Source: Paracoccaceae bacterium (GTDB lineage Bacteria > Pseudomonadota > Alphaproteobacteria > Rhodobacterales > Rhodobacteraceae). From it: a stretch of DNA of 6,024 nt. The position numbers were made by a program, and so were the translations under genes. Below are positions 1 to 6,024 of the stretch, in pieces. The notes below the pieces were generated by a model. It was not told the DNA's origin, did not search any database, and was given only the letters and a program-made list of their open reading frames with translations. Location: positions 1-6,024 of the forward strand of contig JAFGVZ010000201.1 in assembly GCA_016937725.1 (NCBI GenBank), read 5' to 3'. Position 1 is the stretch's first letter. Each line of letters opens with the position of its first letter.

Positions 1-626
1 GACAGCGCCTTGCTGCATTCCAGCAGCGCCTTGTTGAAATCCAGCACCTTGGCGTGGTGATGCACCTCTACCTTGGGGCGGATCAGCGGCACGATCCAGC
101 TTTTGGGTGGCGACAGATGGCGCAGCAGGTCCACTTCCAGAACATGTTTCACATCGGGGGCATGGGCCACGGCCTCTGCCACTTTCTGCGCGACATCGGT
201 CTTGGGGAAGGCGCGCAGCGTGACCACGACCTTCGCCTTCGTCTCGCGCAGGATGGCGGAAATCTTTTCCGGTTCCAGAAGCGGGTTGATCGGGTTCACC
301 CGGCCCACCGTCATACCGCCCAAAAGCGCGATGGCTGTGTCGTTCAGCGTGGGCAGCACATAGGCGACGGTGTCGTCTTCTTGCACGCCAAGGCTGCGAA
401 ACAGGTTTGCGGCCTGTGTCACACGGGTGTGCAATTCGGCCCATGACATGGTTTCGGCGCGGGCTTTCGGGTCAGAAAACAACTGAAACGAAACCGCCGG
501 TCGATTGCCCCACGTGTCGCGCGCACGTGTCAGGGCCTGATAAACCGAGACCGGCAAGGCGCGGTCTTGCCACGCGGCCTCTGCCTCTACGTTGAACACA
601 TCCTCTGGTGTTCGGAAATCCCGCAT
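1..626 (-). CDS. acyl-CoA synthetase (AMP-binding family), N-terminal part, cut by window edge
   Basis: This is the first 208 residues of a protein whose remainder lies beyond the left edge. It looks like the N-terminal subdomain of an ATP-dependent acyl-CoA synthetase (ANL superfamily), which activates a carboxylic acid to an acyl-adenylate and then to a CoA thioester in the cytoplasm. The opening (MRDFRTPEDVFNVEAEAAWQ) and the stretch at residues 86-136, with VAYVLPTLNDTAIALLGGM followed by GRVNPINPLLEPEKI, fit the region in which these enzymes start their Rossmann-like fold. The P-loop-like AMP-binding motif, the adenylation core and the mobile C-terminal domain are not in view, so the substrate (medium- or long-chain fatty acid, or other) cannot be read. 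The ATG is supported by a strong Shine-Dalgarno run, GGGAGGGGGA, about eight bases upstream. It lies 103 bases downstream of the MFS transporter gene on the same strand, so the two could be co-transcribed. I saw no convincing terminator between them. The family call is firm; the specificity is unknown. Confidence 0.85.
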   Translation of the reverse strand, partial: MRDFRTPEDVFNVEAEAAWQDRALPVSVYQALTRARDTWGNRPAVSFQLFSDPKARAETMSWAELHTRVTQAANLFRSLGVQEDDTVAYVLPTLNDTAIALLGGMTVGRVNPINPLLEPEKISAILRETKAKVVVTLRAFPKTDVAQKVAEAVAHAPDVKHVLEVDLLRHLSPPKSWIVPLIRPKVEVHHHAKVLDFNKALLECSKAL

Positions 627-630
627 GCCT

Positions 631-640
631 TCCCCCTCCC
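631..640 (-). promoter_or_regulatory. strong ribosome binding site of the acyl-CoA synthetase
   Basis: Read on the minus strand this is GGGAGGGGGA. Its GGAGG core sits about eight bases before the ATG at 626. It fixes the start of the acyl-CoA synthetase and suggests efficient initiation independent of the upstream transporter gene. Confidence 0.7.
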
Positions 641-729
641 GTTCCGGCGTTTTTGATTGACGCACACAAAAGCACCAGCGGGCGAACCGCGCAAGCGAAA
701 CAGGAAATCACGTTGCGTCAGGGCAGGTA

Positions 730-1959
730 TCAGGTGGCGTCGGCCTGTGTCGGGCGCAGGGCCAGCCAGATCAGCGCGCCGCCTGCCAGCACAAGGAAGG
801 GGATCATGGCCATGTTGACGAATTGCCAGCCTGTTTCGGTGGTGCCGCCAGAGCAATTCATCAGCGTGCCGGAACTGAGCGAAGCGAGGAACACGCCGCC
901 GAAGACGATCATATCGTTCAGCCCCTGCACGCGCCCGCGCTCTTCCACCGAATGGGCGGCGGTCAGCATGGTCGTAGCCCCGATAAAGCCGAAATTCCAA
1001 CCAATGCCCAAAAGGATAAGCGCGATGTAGAACTGCTCCAGCTCTACGCCCGAAATGGCCACGGCGCCCGACAGCGCCAGAATAACCAGCCCGGTCGCCA
1101 CCACGGCGCGCGACCCGAAACGCGCAATCACATGGCCGGTGATGAAGGATGGCGCATACATAGCCAGCACGTGGGCAGAGACGATATTGGCCGCATCGCC
1201 GGTGTCGAACCCGCAGCCGACCACGGCCAAGGGGGTCGAGGTCATGACAAGGTTCATCAACGCATAGGCCACGGTGCCGCAGATGATGGCCACGGCAATG
1301 ACCGGGCTGGACAGCAATTCCCGCACTGGGCGGCCCTTGGGCGCGCCTTCTTCGGGTTTCAGCGGCGTCGGGATGTCAAGGAACGACAACAGCACCATGC
1401 CCGCCACGTTCAGCCCGATCACGCCCAGATAGGTTGCCAGAAACGGCACTGCCATCGCATCGGATGTAGCCGACACCAATTGCGGGCCGAAAATGGCCGA
1501 CAAAAGCCCCCCCGCCATGACATAGGAAATCGCCTTGGGGCGGAATTCGGGGCTGGCTTGGTCTGCGGCGGCGAAGCGGTAGAACCCGTTTGCCGACATG
1601 TAGACGCCCGACAGCAAGCTGCCCAACAGGAAGATCAGGAACGACCCGGCATATAGCCCATATGCCGCCAGCATCGCGCCAATCGCCCCGCTGACGCAGG
1701 CCAGCCAGAACCCTGCGCGCCGCCCGTAAGCCTGCATGATCGCCGAAAGCGGCGTTGCCGCCAGCATGGACCCCAGCACGATCATCGAAATCGGCAAGGT
1801 CGCCCAACACGGATTCGGCGCCAGCATCTGACCCGACAGCCCGCCGATGATGAACATCACCGGCAATTGCGCGCCCACCACGGCTTGCGCGGCGACCAGA
1901 ACGGCCACATTGCGTTTGGCGCGGGTATCGCTGGCGGGGGTTGCAATCGTGTCTGTCAT
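730..1959 (-). CDS. MFS transporter, 409 residues
   Basis: This is an inner-membrane secondary transporter of the major facilitator superfamily. About twelve hydrophobic segments can be seen, beginning near residue 18 and ending near residue 401. A polar central loop at about 196-216 (IPTPLKPEEGAPKGRPVREL) separates the two six-helix halves. A degenerate MFS motif A is present after the second helix, with AYGRRAG at 77-83. The second half carries GWNFGFIGATTMLTAA at 320-335, then the charged turn HSVEERGRVQGLND at 336-349, a pattern I associate with one group of bacterial MFS proteins of uncharacterised substrate. The length is normal for the family. The frame stays open far upstream, but that part is antisense to the glycosylase gene, so I start at MTDTIATPAS, just before the first helix. 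No good Shine-Dalgarno precedes this ATG. An alternative ATG ten codons upstream (at 1989) is no better. The gene is divergent from the glycosylase across 48 bases. The substrate cannot be inferred from the sequence. Confidence 0.85.
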   Translation of the reverse strand: MTDTIATPASDTRAKRNVAVLVAAQAVVGAQLPVMFIIGGLSGQMLAPNPCWATLPISMIVLGSMLAATPLSAIMQAYGRRAGFWLACVSGAIGAMLAAYGLYAGSFLIFLLGSLLSGVYMSANGFYRFAAADQASPEFRPKAISYVMAGGLLSAIFGPQLVSATSDAMAVPFLATYLGVIGLNVAGMVLLSFLDIPTPLKPEEGAPKGRPVRELLSSPVIAVAIICGTVAYALMNLVMTSTPLAVVGCGFDTGDAANIVSAHVLAMYAPSFITGHVIARFGSRAVVATGLVILALSGAVAISGVELEQFYIALILLGIGWNFGFIGATTMLTAAHSVEERGRVQGLNDMIVFGGVFLASLSSGTLMNCSGGTTETGWQFVNMAMIPFLVLAGGALIWLALRPTQADAT

Positions 1960-2007
1960 GCGCGCAGGATTAGCGCGGAAATATTCCATTTGGAAGTGGT
2001 GTTTTAC
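1960..2007. promoter_or_regulatory. divergent promoter region between the MFS transporter and the glycosylase
   Basis: Forty-eight bases separate two divergent start codons, so promoter elements for both genes must lie here or reach into the coding ends. The part from 1978 to 2006 is clearly richer in A+T than its surroundings. It contains the palindrome TTCCATTTGGAA (1984-1995), with perfect five-base arms and a two-base centre. The right arm overlaps the likely glycosylase Shine-Dalgarno GGAAG (1992-1996). I cannot assign firm -35 and -10 boxes. The palindrome could be an operator or chance. Confidence 0.45.
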
Positions 2008-2655
2008 ATGTGCAACGATCCGGCGGCGGTTGGTCGCATCCTGACGTCCGAGGCCTGCATGGCCGAAGGCTGCGATTGGCTGGCGGCGCGCGAACCGCGC
2101 TTTGCCCATGCGTTGCGCCTGACCGGCGTGCCGCCCTTGCGCCGCCGCCCGGAAGGATTCGGGCATCTGTTGGGCGCGATCATAGGCCAGCAGGTCAGCA
2201 CCCATGCCGCCCGCGCCATCTGGGACCGGATGGAAGCGGCAGGCCTGACGACGCCCGAAGCGGTTCTTTCCGCCGATGACGAGGCGTTGCGCGCGCCGGG
2301 CCTGTCGCGCCAGAAAATCCGCTACGCGCGCGCTTTGGCCGAAGCGGGGATCGACTTCGACGCGCTGCGCCATGCGCCCGATGCCGAGGTGACGGCAACG
2401 CTCGTGGAAGTCACTGGCATAGGCCGCTGGACCGCCGAAATTTACGCAATGTTCAGCCTTGGCCGCGCCGATGTTTTCGCGCCCAACGATCTGGCCTTGC
2501 AGGAATCCGCCCGCCGCCTGTTCGACCTGCCCGACCGCCCGCGCGAAGCCCCCATGCGCCGCATGGCCGAAAGCTGGTCGCCGTGGCGGACGGTTGCGGC
2601 GGGGCTTCTCTGGGCCTATTACCGTGTGGAAACCGATAGGGAAGGCGTCATATGA
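2008..2655 (+). CDS. DNA-3-methyladenine glycosylase II-like (AlkA-type, HhH-GPD superfamily)
   Basis: This 215-residue protein is a base-excision repair enzyme that would remove alkylated bases such as 3-methyladenine from DNA, leaving an abasic site. The HhH-GPD hallmarks are visible. An early helix carries IIGQQVS (58-64). The helix-hairpin-helix is at about 134-148, with EVTGIGRWTA. The conserved GRADVFAPNDLALQ (152-165) follows, whose Asp161 aligns with the catalytic aspartate of AlkA. The family-typical WSPWRTVAAGLLW closes the domain at 190-202. There is no iron-sulfur cysteine cluster, so it is not an Nth or MutY type. It is shorter than E. coli AlkA (282 residues) because the N-terminal beta domain is lacking, as in many compact bacterial homologues. 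The start at MCNDPAAVGR is chosen because GGAAG lies about eleven bases upstream; Met18 is a weaker alternative. The frame is open further upstream, but that part is antisense to the transporter. Its stop overlaps the next start, so the two are translationally coupled. Confidence 0.88.
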   Translation: MCNDPAAVGRILTSEACMAEGCDWLAAREPRFAHALRLTGVPPLRRRPEGFGHLLGAIIGQQVSTHAARAIWDRMEAAGLTTPEAVLSADDEALRAPGLSRQKIRYARALAEAGIDFDALRHAPDAEVTATLVEVTGIGRWTAEIYAMFSLGRADVFAPNDLALQESARRLFDLPDRPREAPMRRMAESWSPWRTVAAGLLWAYYRVETDREGVI

Positions 2656-3317
2656 CTCGGGTGTTGAAATCGGACAAGCGCGGGCCTGCGAATGGCGGCA
2701 AAGCGACATCGGCGGTAGTGTTCGTGCATGGCTACGGCGCGGATGGCGGCGATCTGTTGGGGCTGGCCGACCCGCTGGCCCCGCATATGCCGGGGACGGT
2801 GTTCTATGCGCCCGACGCGCCGGAACGCAGTGTGGCCAACCCGATGGGCTTTCAGTGGTTCCCGATCCCGTGGATCGACGGGTCTTCCGAGGAAGACGCG
2901 CAAGCGGGCCTGCTGGCGGCCTCCAATGACTTCCACGCCTTTCTGGACGAAGTTCTGACCAATGAGGGGCTGGCCCCAGAGGCCCTTGCGCTGGTCGGCT
3001 TTTCTCAAGGCACCATGTTGTCCTTGCATGTCGCCCCGCGCCGCGCCGCGCCTTTGGCGGCTGTGGTGGGCTTCTCGGGGCGGTTGCTGGCGCCCGACGT
3101 TTTGGGGGCCGAAACTGTCAGCCGCCCGCCCGTGCTTTTGGTGCATGGCGACCAAGATGATGTCGTGCCGGTCGCGTCGTTGTCAGAGGCTGCCGATGCG
3201 CTCGTGGCCGAAGGGTTCGAGACCTGTAGCCATATCTCGAAGGGCACCGCGCATGGCATCGCGCATGACGGGCTGTCGCTGGCGCTGTCCTTCCTGCGCG
3301 ACAAACTGCCGGGATAG
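2652..3317 (+). CDS. alpha/beta hydrolase, phospholipase/carboxylesterase family (Abhydrolase_2)
   Basis: This 221-residue cytoplasmic serine hydrolase resembles bacterial carboxylesterases and acyl-protein thioesterase-like enzymes. The N-terminal strand leads into VVFVHGYGADGGDLL (22-36), which supplies the oxyanion-hole region. APDAPER (53-59) and GFQWFPI (66-72) are typical of the family. The nucleophile elbow is GFSQG at 116-120, with Ser118 as nucleophile. HGDQDDVVP (165-173) carries the acid, most likely Asp169, and TAHGI (199-203) carries the catalytic His201, so the triad is complete. No signal peptide is seen and the length is normal. The start overlaps the glycosylase stop as ATGA, and AGGGAAGG lies six bases upstream, so translation should be efficient and coupled. 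The natural ester or thioester substrate is not readable. A role in repair is not implied by the enzyme family. The family call is firm. Confidence 0.88.
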   Translation: MTRVLKSDKRGPANGGKATSAVVFVHGYGADGGDLLGLADPLAPHMPGTVFYAPDAPERSVANPMGFQWFPIPWIDGSSEEDAQAGLLAASNDFHAFLDEVLTNEGLAPEALALVGFSQGTMLSLHVAPRRAAPLAAVVGFSGRLLAPDVLGAETVSRPPVLLVHGDQDDVVPVASLSEAADALVAEGFETCSHISKGTAHGIAHDGLSLALSFLRDKLPG

Positions 3318-3411
3318 CACCCCGCCCGCACATTTGCGTGAGGGTCAAGGATTTGGGTGCCCGCACCAAACAACCTGTGCAAGGTAGACACCTGCGATAA
3401 GGGGGAAACGC
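3318..3411 (+). promoter_or_regulatory. intergenic leader of the His/Met-rich protein with imperfect dyads
   Basis: These 94 bases between the hydrolase and the exported protein should carry the latter's promoter if it is transcribed separately. Two inverted repeats can be seen. GGTGC-CC-GCACC (3356-3367) extends through one mismatch to flanking TT and AA. AGGT-AGAC-ACCT lies at 3382-3393. Neither is followed by a T run, so they look more like operator-type dyads than terminators. I cannot place a convincing -35/-10 pair. The strong Shine-Dalgarno AAGGGGG (3399-3405) ends six bases before the ATG. Confidence 0.3.
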
Positions 3412-3996
3412 ATGCGCCTGAAACACTCTGTCATTGCCGGAAGCTTGCTGGGCGCAGCCGCCCTAAGCGCGGCCTTTGTTCTGTCCGACCATCGTGCCAT
3501 GGCGCAGATGATGGGGCATGGCGGGATGCACGGGCATGGCCATAACGGGGCAGGCCATGATGAAGTGACCATGCCGGGCCTGCGCGGTCTGGATGCAACA
3601 CCGCAGGAAAGCGAAGAACTGGCGGTCATGTTCCGCGCCTTTCAGACCTTGCGCCGCGAGGTGGAACTGCTGCCCAACGGCATTCGCACCGTGACCAGTT
3701 CGACCGACCCCGACGTGATGGCAGCCTTGGTCAGCCATGTTGTGGGCATGATCGCACGGGTGGAAGAGGGGCGTGATCCGCAAATCTTCATTCAAAGCAA
3801 AACACTGGATATTTTCTTCCAGCGGCCCGACGCCATTGCGACCCAGATCGACCTGACCGACGAGGGCATTGTCGAGGTCCAGACCTCTGACGACCCGGAC
3901 ATGGTCACAGCTTTGCATGTTCACGCGGAAGAGGTCAGCGACATGGCCGCGCGCGGCATGCAAGCGGTGCATGAAAAAATGATGCAGAGCGGCTGA
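3412..3996 (+). CDS. exported His/Met-rich protein with an internal duplication, function unknown
   Basis: I recognise no named family in this 194-residue protein. It opens with a clear Sec-type signal peptide: basic MRLKH, a hydrophobic core at about 7-24, and a likely cut after AMA at 29-31, so it should act in the periplasm. The mature N-terminus is rich in His, Met and Gly (QMMGHGGMHGHGHNGAGHD, 32-50), which suggests metal binding. A conserved-looking body follows from MPGLRGLDATPQE (54-66). Within it, residues 90-120 and 152-182 align without gaps: both share GI, then DPD, AL, a His eight residues after the second Asp of DPD (His109 and His171), and a closing Gly. The protein has no Cys, so it is not a c-type cytochrome or disulfide protein. 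The start is fixed by AAGGGGG six bases upstream. It converges on the sitD-like gene with five bases between stops. A metal-related or chaperone role is inference only. Confidence 0.8.
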   Translation: MRLKHSVIAGSLLGAAALSAAFVLSDHRAMAQMMGHGGMHGHGHNGAGHDEVTMPGLRGLDATPQESEELAVMFRAFQTLRREVELLPNGIRTVTSSTDPDVMAALVSHVVGMIARVEEGRDPQIFIQSKTLDIFFQRPDAIATQIDLTDEGIVEVQTSDDPDMVTALHVHAEEVSDMAARGMQAVHEKMMQSG

Positions 3997-4001
3997 AGCG
4001 C

Positions 4002-4919
4002 CTAGACCGCTTGCGCACCTTTGCGGTGCGGGCCGAACAGCGCCGCCAGCCCAAGGATCACACCAGAGACGACGGCGATCATCCCCGCCGCGCTGACTGA
4101 ATTCTGCGCCCCCAGCCAAAGTGGGCCATAGCCTGCCAGCACATAGCCCAGACTGGCCGACAGGGCCGCAAAGACAAGCGACCACCAGACCTGCGCGGCC
4201 AGATTGTTGGTCATCAGGCGTGCGCTCGCCGGAGGGCAGATGAACATGGCGATCACAAGGATCGAACCCACCGCCTGAAACGCCGCAACAGCGGCCAAGG
4301 CGGCGCTTATGACCAACCCGAAGCCAAGCGCGCCTGTGGGGATGCCCATGGATTGCGCGAAGCCTTCGTCGAAGGTGGCGATCTTCAGCCAGCGCCAGAA
4401 AATCACGACCAATGCTGCGATGAGCGCGCAGGCCAGCGCCATACTTGGCAATTCCGGGGGCAGGGTGGCGAGTGCTGCCGGGTCGGTCAGGGAGTCCCAT
4501 CCAGAGGCGCGCAGCCAGATCAATTGCTCCAGATTGCCCATCAGCGCATGTTCCACATCCAGATGCACGCCGGAACTGCCGGATTGTTCCAGCAATAGCA
4601 CGCCTGCCGCGAACATTGTGGTGAAGACCACACCCATCGCCGCGCCCGGCTCGACCCGGCCGAAGCGGCGGATGGCCTCGATCAGGATAACCGCGATAAT
4701 GGCCGCGCCCGCAGCACCCAGGCCCATCGGCCCTGCTGCGATTGTGCCGCTGACCAGAAAGCCGACCACGATACCGGGCAGCACGACATGACTGATGGCA
4801 TCGCCAATCATGGCTTGGCGGCGCAGGATCAGGAAATTGCCGGGCAGCGCACAGGCCATGGCGGCGAAGGTGCCGATCAGGATGGGTGTAAGCGAGAATT
4901 GGACGAATTCGGCGCCCAT
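4002..4919 (-). CDS. sitD: metal ABC transporter permease, SitD/MntD-like (ABC-3 family)
   Basis: This is one of the two inner-membrane subunits of a Mn/Fe/Zn-type importer, 305 residues from the chosen ATG. It has eight or nine hydrophobic segments from about residue 9 to 297. The ABC-3 family motif after the first helices is GDAISHVVLPGI (39-50). The cytoplasmic loop likely to contact the ATPase holds ATFDEGFAQSMG (181-192). The signature helix segment is AVGSILVIAMFICPPASARL (216-235). The preceding sitC-like gene ends inside the junction GTGATG. Either the GTG at 4922 (four-base overlap with the stop) or the ATG at 4919 (one-base overlap) could start this gene. I prefer the ATG because AAGGGGG lies only one base before the GTG but four before the ATG. 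It is the last gene of the operon, ending five bases from the convergent neighbour. Assigning Mn(II) rather than Zn(II) rests on resemblance to Sit-type systems and the adjacent ATPase, so the symbol is tentative. Confidence 0.85.
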   Translation of the reverse strand: MGAEFVQFSLTPILIGTFAAMACALPGNFLILRRQAMIGDAISHVVLPGIVVGFLVSGTIAAGPMGLGAAGAAIIAVILIEAIRRFGRVEPGAAMGVVFTTMFAAGVLLLEQSGSSGVHLDVEHALMGNLEQLIWLRASGWDSLTDPAALATLPPELPSMALACALIAALVVIFWRWLKIATFDEGFAQSMGIPTGALGFGLVISAALAAVAAFQAVGSILVIAMFICPPASARLMTNNLAAQVWWSLVFAALSASLGYVLAGYGPLWLGAQNSVSAAGMIAVVSGVILGLAALFGPHRKGAQAV

Positions 4920-5842
4920 CACGCCCCCTTGGCCAAGCGGCGGCGCAGGCGGGCATGGCGCAGCGCTGCGCCCAGCACGCCGCGCGCCGGGGCGAAAAGA
5001 AACGATAGCGTAAACCCTGCCGCCAGCACCAGAACGATGATCGGGCCAGTGGGCAGAGCAGGCGCGCTGGCAGAGATCGCAGCCCCCAAATAGGCCCCGC
5101 CGCCCCCGATGGCGCTGGCTATCCAGACCATGCGGGCCGCACTCTCGGTCCAGAATCGCGCGGCCACGGGCGGAATGATCAGCAGCGCCACGATCAGCAC
5201 CAGCCCCACCAGTTTCAGCCCGATCACGGTCACGGCCATGGCAAGACCCATGATCAGCAGGTCAATCGCATTTGTATTGTAGCCAAGCGTTGCCGCATAG
5301 CCGGGGTCAAAGGCCACCAGCGTCATGGGGCGACGCATCAGCCAGCAGAGCGCCAGCACCACGGTTCCGCCCAAGCCGATCAGAAGCGCGTCTTCGCGCA
5401 GCATTCCGGCGGTCGATCCCAGCAGGAACTCTTCCAGCCCCGCTTGCCGCCCCGCGCGCATGGTTTGCACCAGTGTCAAAAGCACAATGCCCAGACCGAA
5501 GAACACGCCCAGAACGGCCCCCATGGCCGCATCTTCGGCAAGGCGGGTGCGGCGGGTGATCCACGACATGGTCAGAAGTCCCGCCAACCCGCTGAGTGCC
5601 GCGCCCAGCAGCAATCCTGCCAGCGACCGACCCTCGCCGCCAAGAGCGACCATAACCATGAAGGCCAAGACTATGCCCGGAAGTGCTGCATGGGCGGTGG
5701 CATCCGACACCAGCGCGCGCTTGCGCAGCGTGACAAAACTGCCCGCAGCACCCGCGGCCACCCCCAAAAGCGTGGCCCCGATGGCCACAAGCGCCGCGTT
5801 ATAGCCGGCCTGCAAAGTCAGCGCGGCCCAGAAATTGCTCAT
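4919..5842 (-). CDS. sitC: metal ABC transporter permease, SitC/MntC-like (ABC-3 family)
   Basis: This is the second inner-membrane permease of the importer, 307 residues, expected to pair with the sitD-like protein to form the metal channel. Hydrophobic helices run from about residue 14 to 284. The ABC-3 motif SDATAHAALPGI is at 46-57. The coupling loop VAFDPGYAATLGYN spans 176-189. The late signature helix is GLKLVGLVLIVALLIIPPVA (208-227). It ends in a basic tail, RHARLRRRLAKG (295-306), on what should be the cytoplasmic side. Its ATG overlaps the stop of the ATPase gene (ATGA), so translation is probably coupled, which fits the poor Shine-Dalgarno (GGCGGCGGA). The downstream gene overlaps its stop in the same way. 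In Sit systems two different permeases are encoded in tandem, as here; single-permease Znu systems are not, which favours a Sit/Mnt/Tro type. Any Mur- or MntR-type control would act upstream of the operon, outside the window. Confidence 0.87.
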   Translation of the reverse strand: MSNFWAALTLQAGYNAALVAIGATLLGVAAGAAGSFVTLRKRALVSDATAHAALPGIVLAFMVMVALGGEGRSLAGLLLGAALSGLAGLLTMSWITRRTRLAEDAAMGAVLGVFFGLGIVLLTLVQTMRAGRQAGLEEFLLGSTAGMLREDALLIGLGGTVVLALCWLMRRPMTLVAFDPGYAATLGYNTNAIDLLIMGLAMAVTVIGLKLVGLVLIVALLIIPPVAARFWTESAARMVWIASAIGGGGAYLGAAISASAPALPTGPIIVLVLAAGFTLSFLFAPARGVLGAALRHARLRRRLAKGA

Positions 5843-6024
5843 TCCGCCGCCTGTATCAGCCGTTCTGGCGCGGCCAAGCCAAGCCGCCCGCCATAGGTGG
5901 CGTGCAAATTCTTTTGCGTGAAGGTGGTGGCGACGGACCCTTCTGCCATGCGGGTGAGATTGATCAGGAACACATGGTCAAAATAGTCAGGCACGGTGGC
6001 CAGATCATGATGCACGGCGATGAC
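5839..6024 (-). CDS. sitB: metal ABC transporter ATP-binding protein, SitB/MntB-like, C-terminal end
   Basis: Only the last 61 residues and the stop are in the window; the rest lies beyond the right edge. The visible part starts in the last catalytic element of an ABC ATPase: VIAVHHDLATVPDYFDHVFL, where the first or second His of VHHDL is the H-loop switch that senses the ATP gamma-phosphate. The strand LINLTRMAEGSV follows, then FTQKNLHATYGG, the C-terminal pattern shared by Mn/Zn-type metal importer ATPases. Walker A, the signature motif and Walker B are outside the window. The protein would sit on the cytoplasmic face and power the two permeases encoded immediately downstream. Its stop overlaps the sitC-like start by ATGA. 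The family is clear from the short stretch and the neighbours; the metal is inferred. Confidence 0.85.
   Translation of the reverse strand, partial: VIAVHHDLATVPDYFDHVFLINLTRMAEGSVATTFTQKNLHATYGGRLGLAAPERLIQAAE

Noticed and set aside
3..33. Ten-base direct repeat CAGCGCCTTG, 21 bases apart
   Set aside because: It lies in the coding region of the acyl-CoA synthetase and encodes similar KAL residues in the same frame. Only two copies are present, so it is probably chance from codon bias.
678..690. Hairpin GCGG-GCGAA-CCGC as a possible terminator of the MFS gene
   Set aside because: The stem has only four base pairs, and the minus-strand transcript has only a short interrupted U stretch several bases later. 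This is too weak to call.
658..720. Seven-base inverted repeat TGACGCA ... TGCGTCA in the gap after the MFS gene
   Set aside because: The arms are 49 bases apart and do not extend. A seven-base match somewhere in a gap of this size is not unlikely by chance.
823..1656. A 277-residue plus-strand open frame inside the MFS transporter
   Set aside because: The composition (very high His, Gln, Arg, Gly) is that of an antisense shadow of a membrane protein in G+C-rich DNA. No start signal or motif was seen.
1960..2709. Open minus-strand frame extending the MFS transporter by 250 residues
   Set aside because: This part lies antisense to the well-supported glycosylase, is rich in His, Arg and Gln with no transporter-like helices, and would place a long tail before the first membrane helix. 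It is a shadow frame in G+C-rich DNA.
4014..4030. Hairpin CGCACC-TTTGC-GGTGCG near the end of the sitD-like gene
   Set aside because: It lies within coding sequence, has a six-base stem and is not followed by a T run on either strand, so it is not a convincing terminator.
3463..4956. A 497-residue minus-strand open frame overlapping the sitD-like and His-rich genes
   Set aside because: It is out of frame with the clear ABC-3 permease, is rich in Arg, Gly and His, and shows no domain pattern. It is a shadow frame.

Overview
The window reads as ordinary chromosomal DNA from a G+C-rich alphaproteobacterium, most likely a member of the Rhodobacterales. This inference rests on the codon bias (strong G/C in third positions), the long antisense open frames typical of such DNA, and the style of the proteins, including a SitABCD-type manganese importer. 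No RNA gene, mobile element, CRISPR array, phage gene or origin was seen. Coding density is very high: the longest gene-free stretch is 103 bases.

Layout, left to right. At the left edge, on the minus strand, lies the N-terminal third or so of an acyl-CoA synthetase that runs off the window. Upstream of it, also on the minus strand, is a 409-residue major facilitator superfamily transporter. A 48-base A+T-richer gap holding a short palindrome separates this transporter from a divergent plus-strand pair: a compact HhH-GPD DNA glycosylase of the AlkA type, and an alpha/beta hydrolase of the phospholipase/carboxylesterase (Abhydrolase_2) family. These two overlap by ATGA. After a 94-base gap comes a plus-strand gene for a small exported protein with a His/Met-rich N-terminus and an internal duplication, for which I can give no function. 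It runs head-on, with five bases between stop codons, into a minus-strand operon that enters from the right edge. That operon holds the C-terminal end of an ABC ATPase (sitB-like) and two ABC-3 family permeases (sitC- and sitD-like), all with overlapping stop and start codons.

How the genes work together. The three right-hand genes are the ATPase and the two membrane subunits of one metal importer, probably for Mn(II), possibly also Fe(II) or Zn(II). The substrate-binding protein (sitA) would be expected just beyond the right edge. The glycosylase and the esterase are co-translated, but no shared pathway is obvious. The His/Met-rich exported protein faces the metal importer; a metal-related role is attractive but unproven. 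I found no clear sign of a wholly new multi-gene system. The least-explained item is the His/Met-rich duplicated protein.
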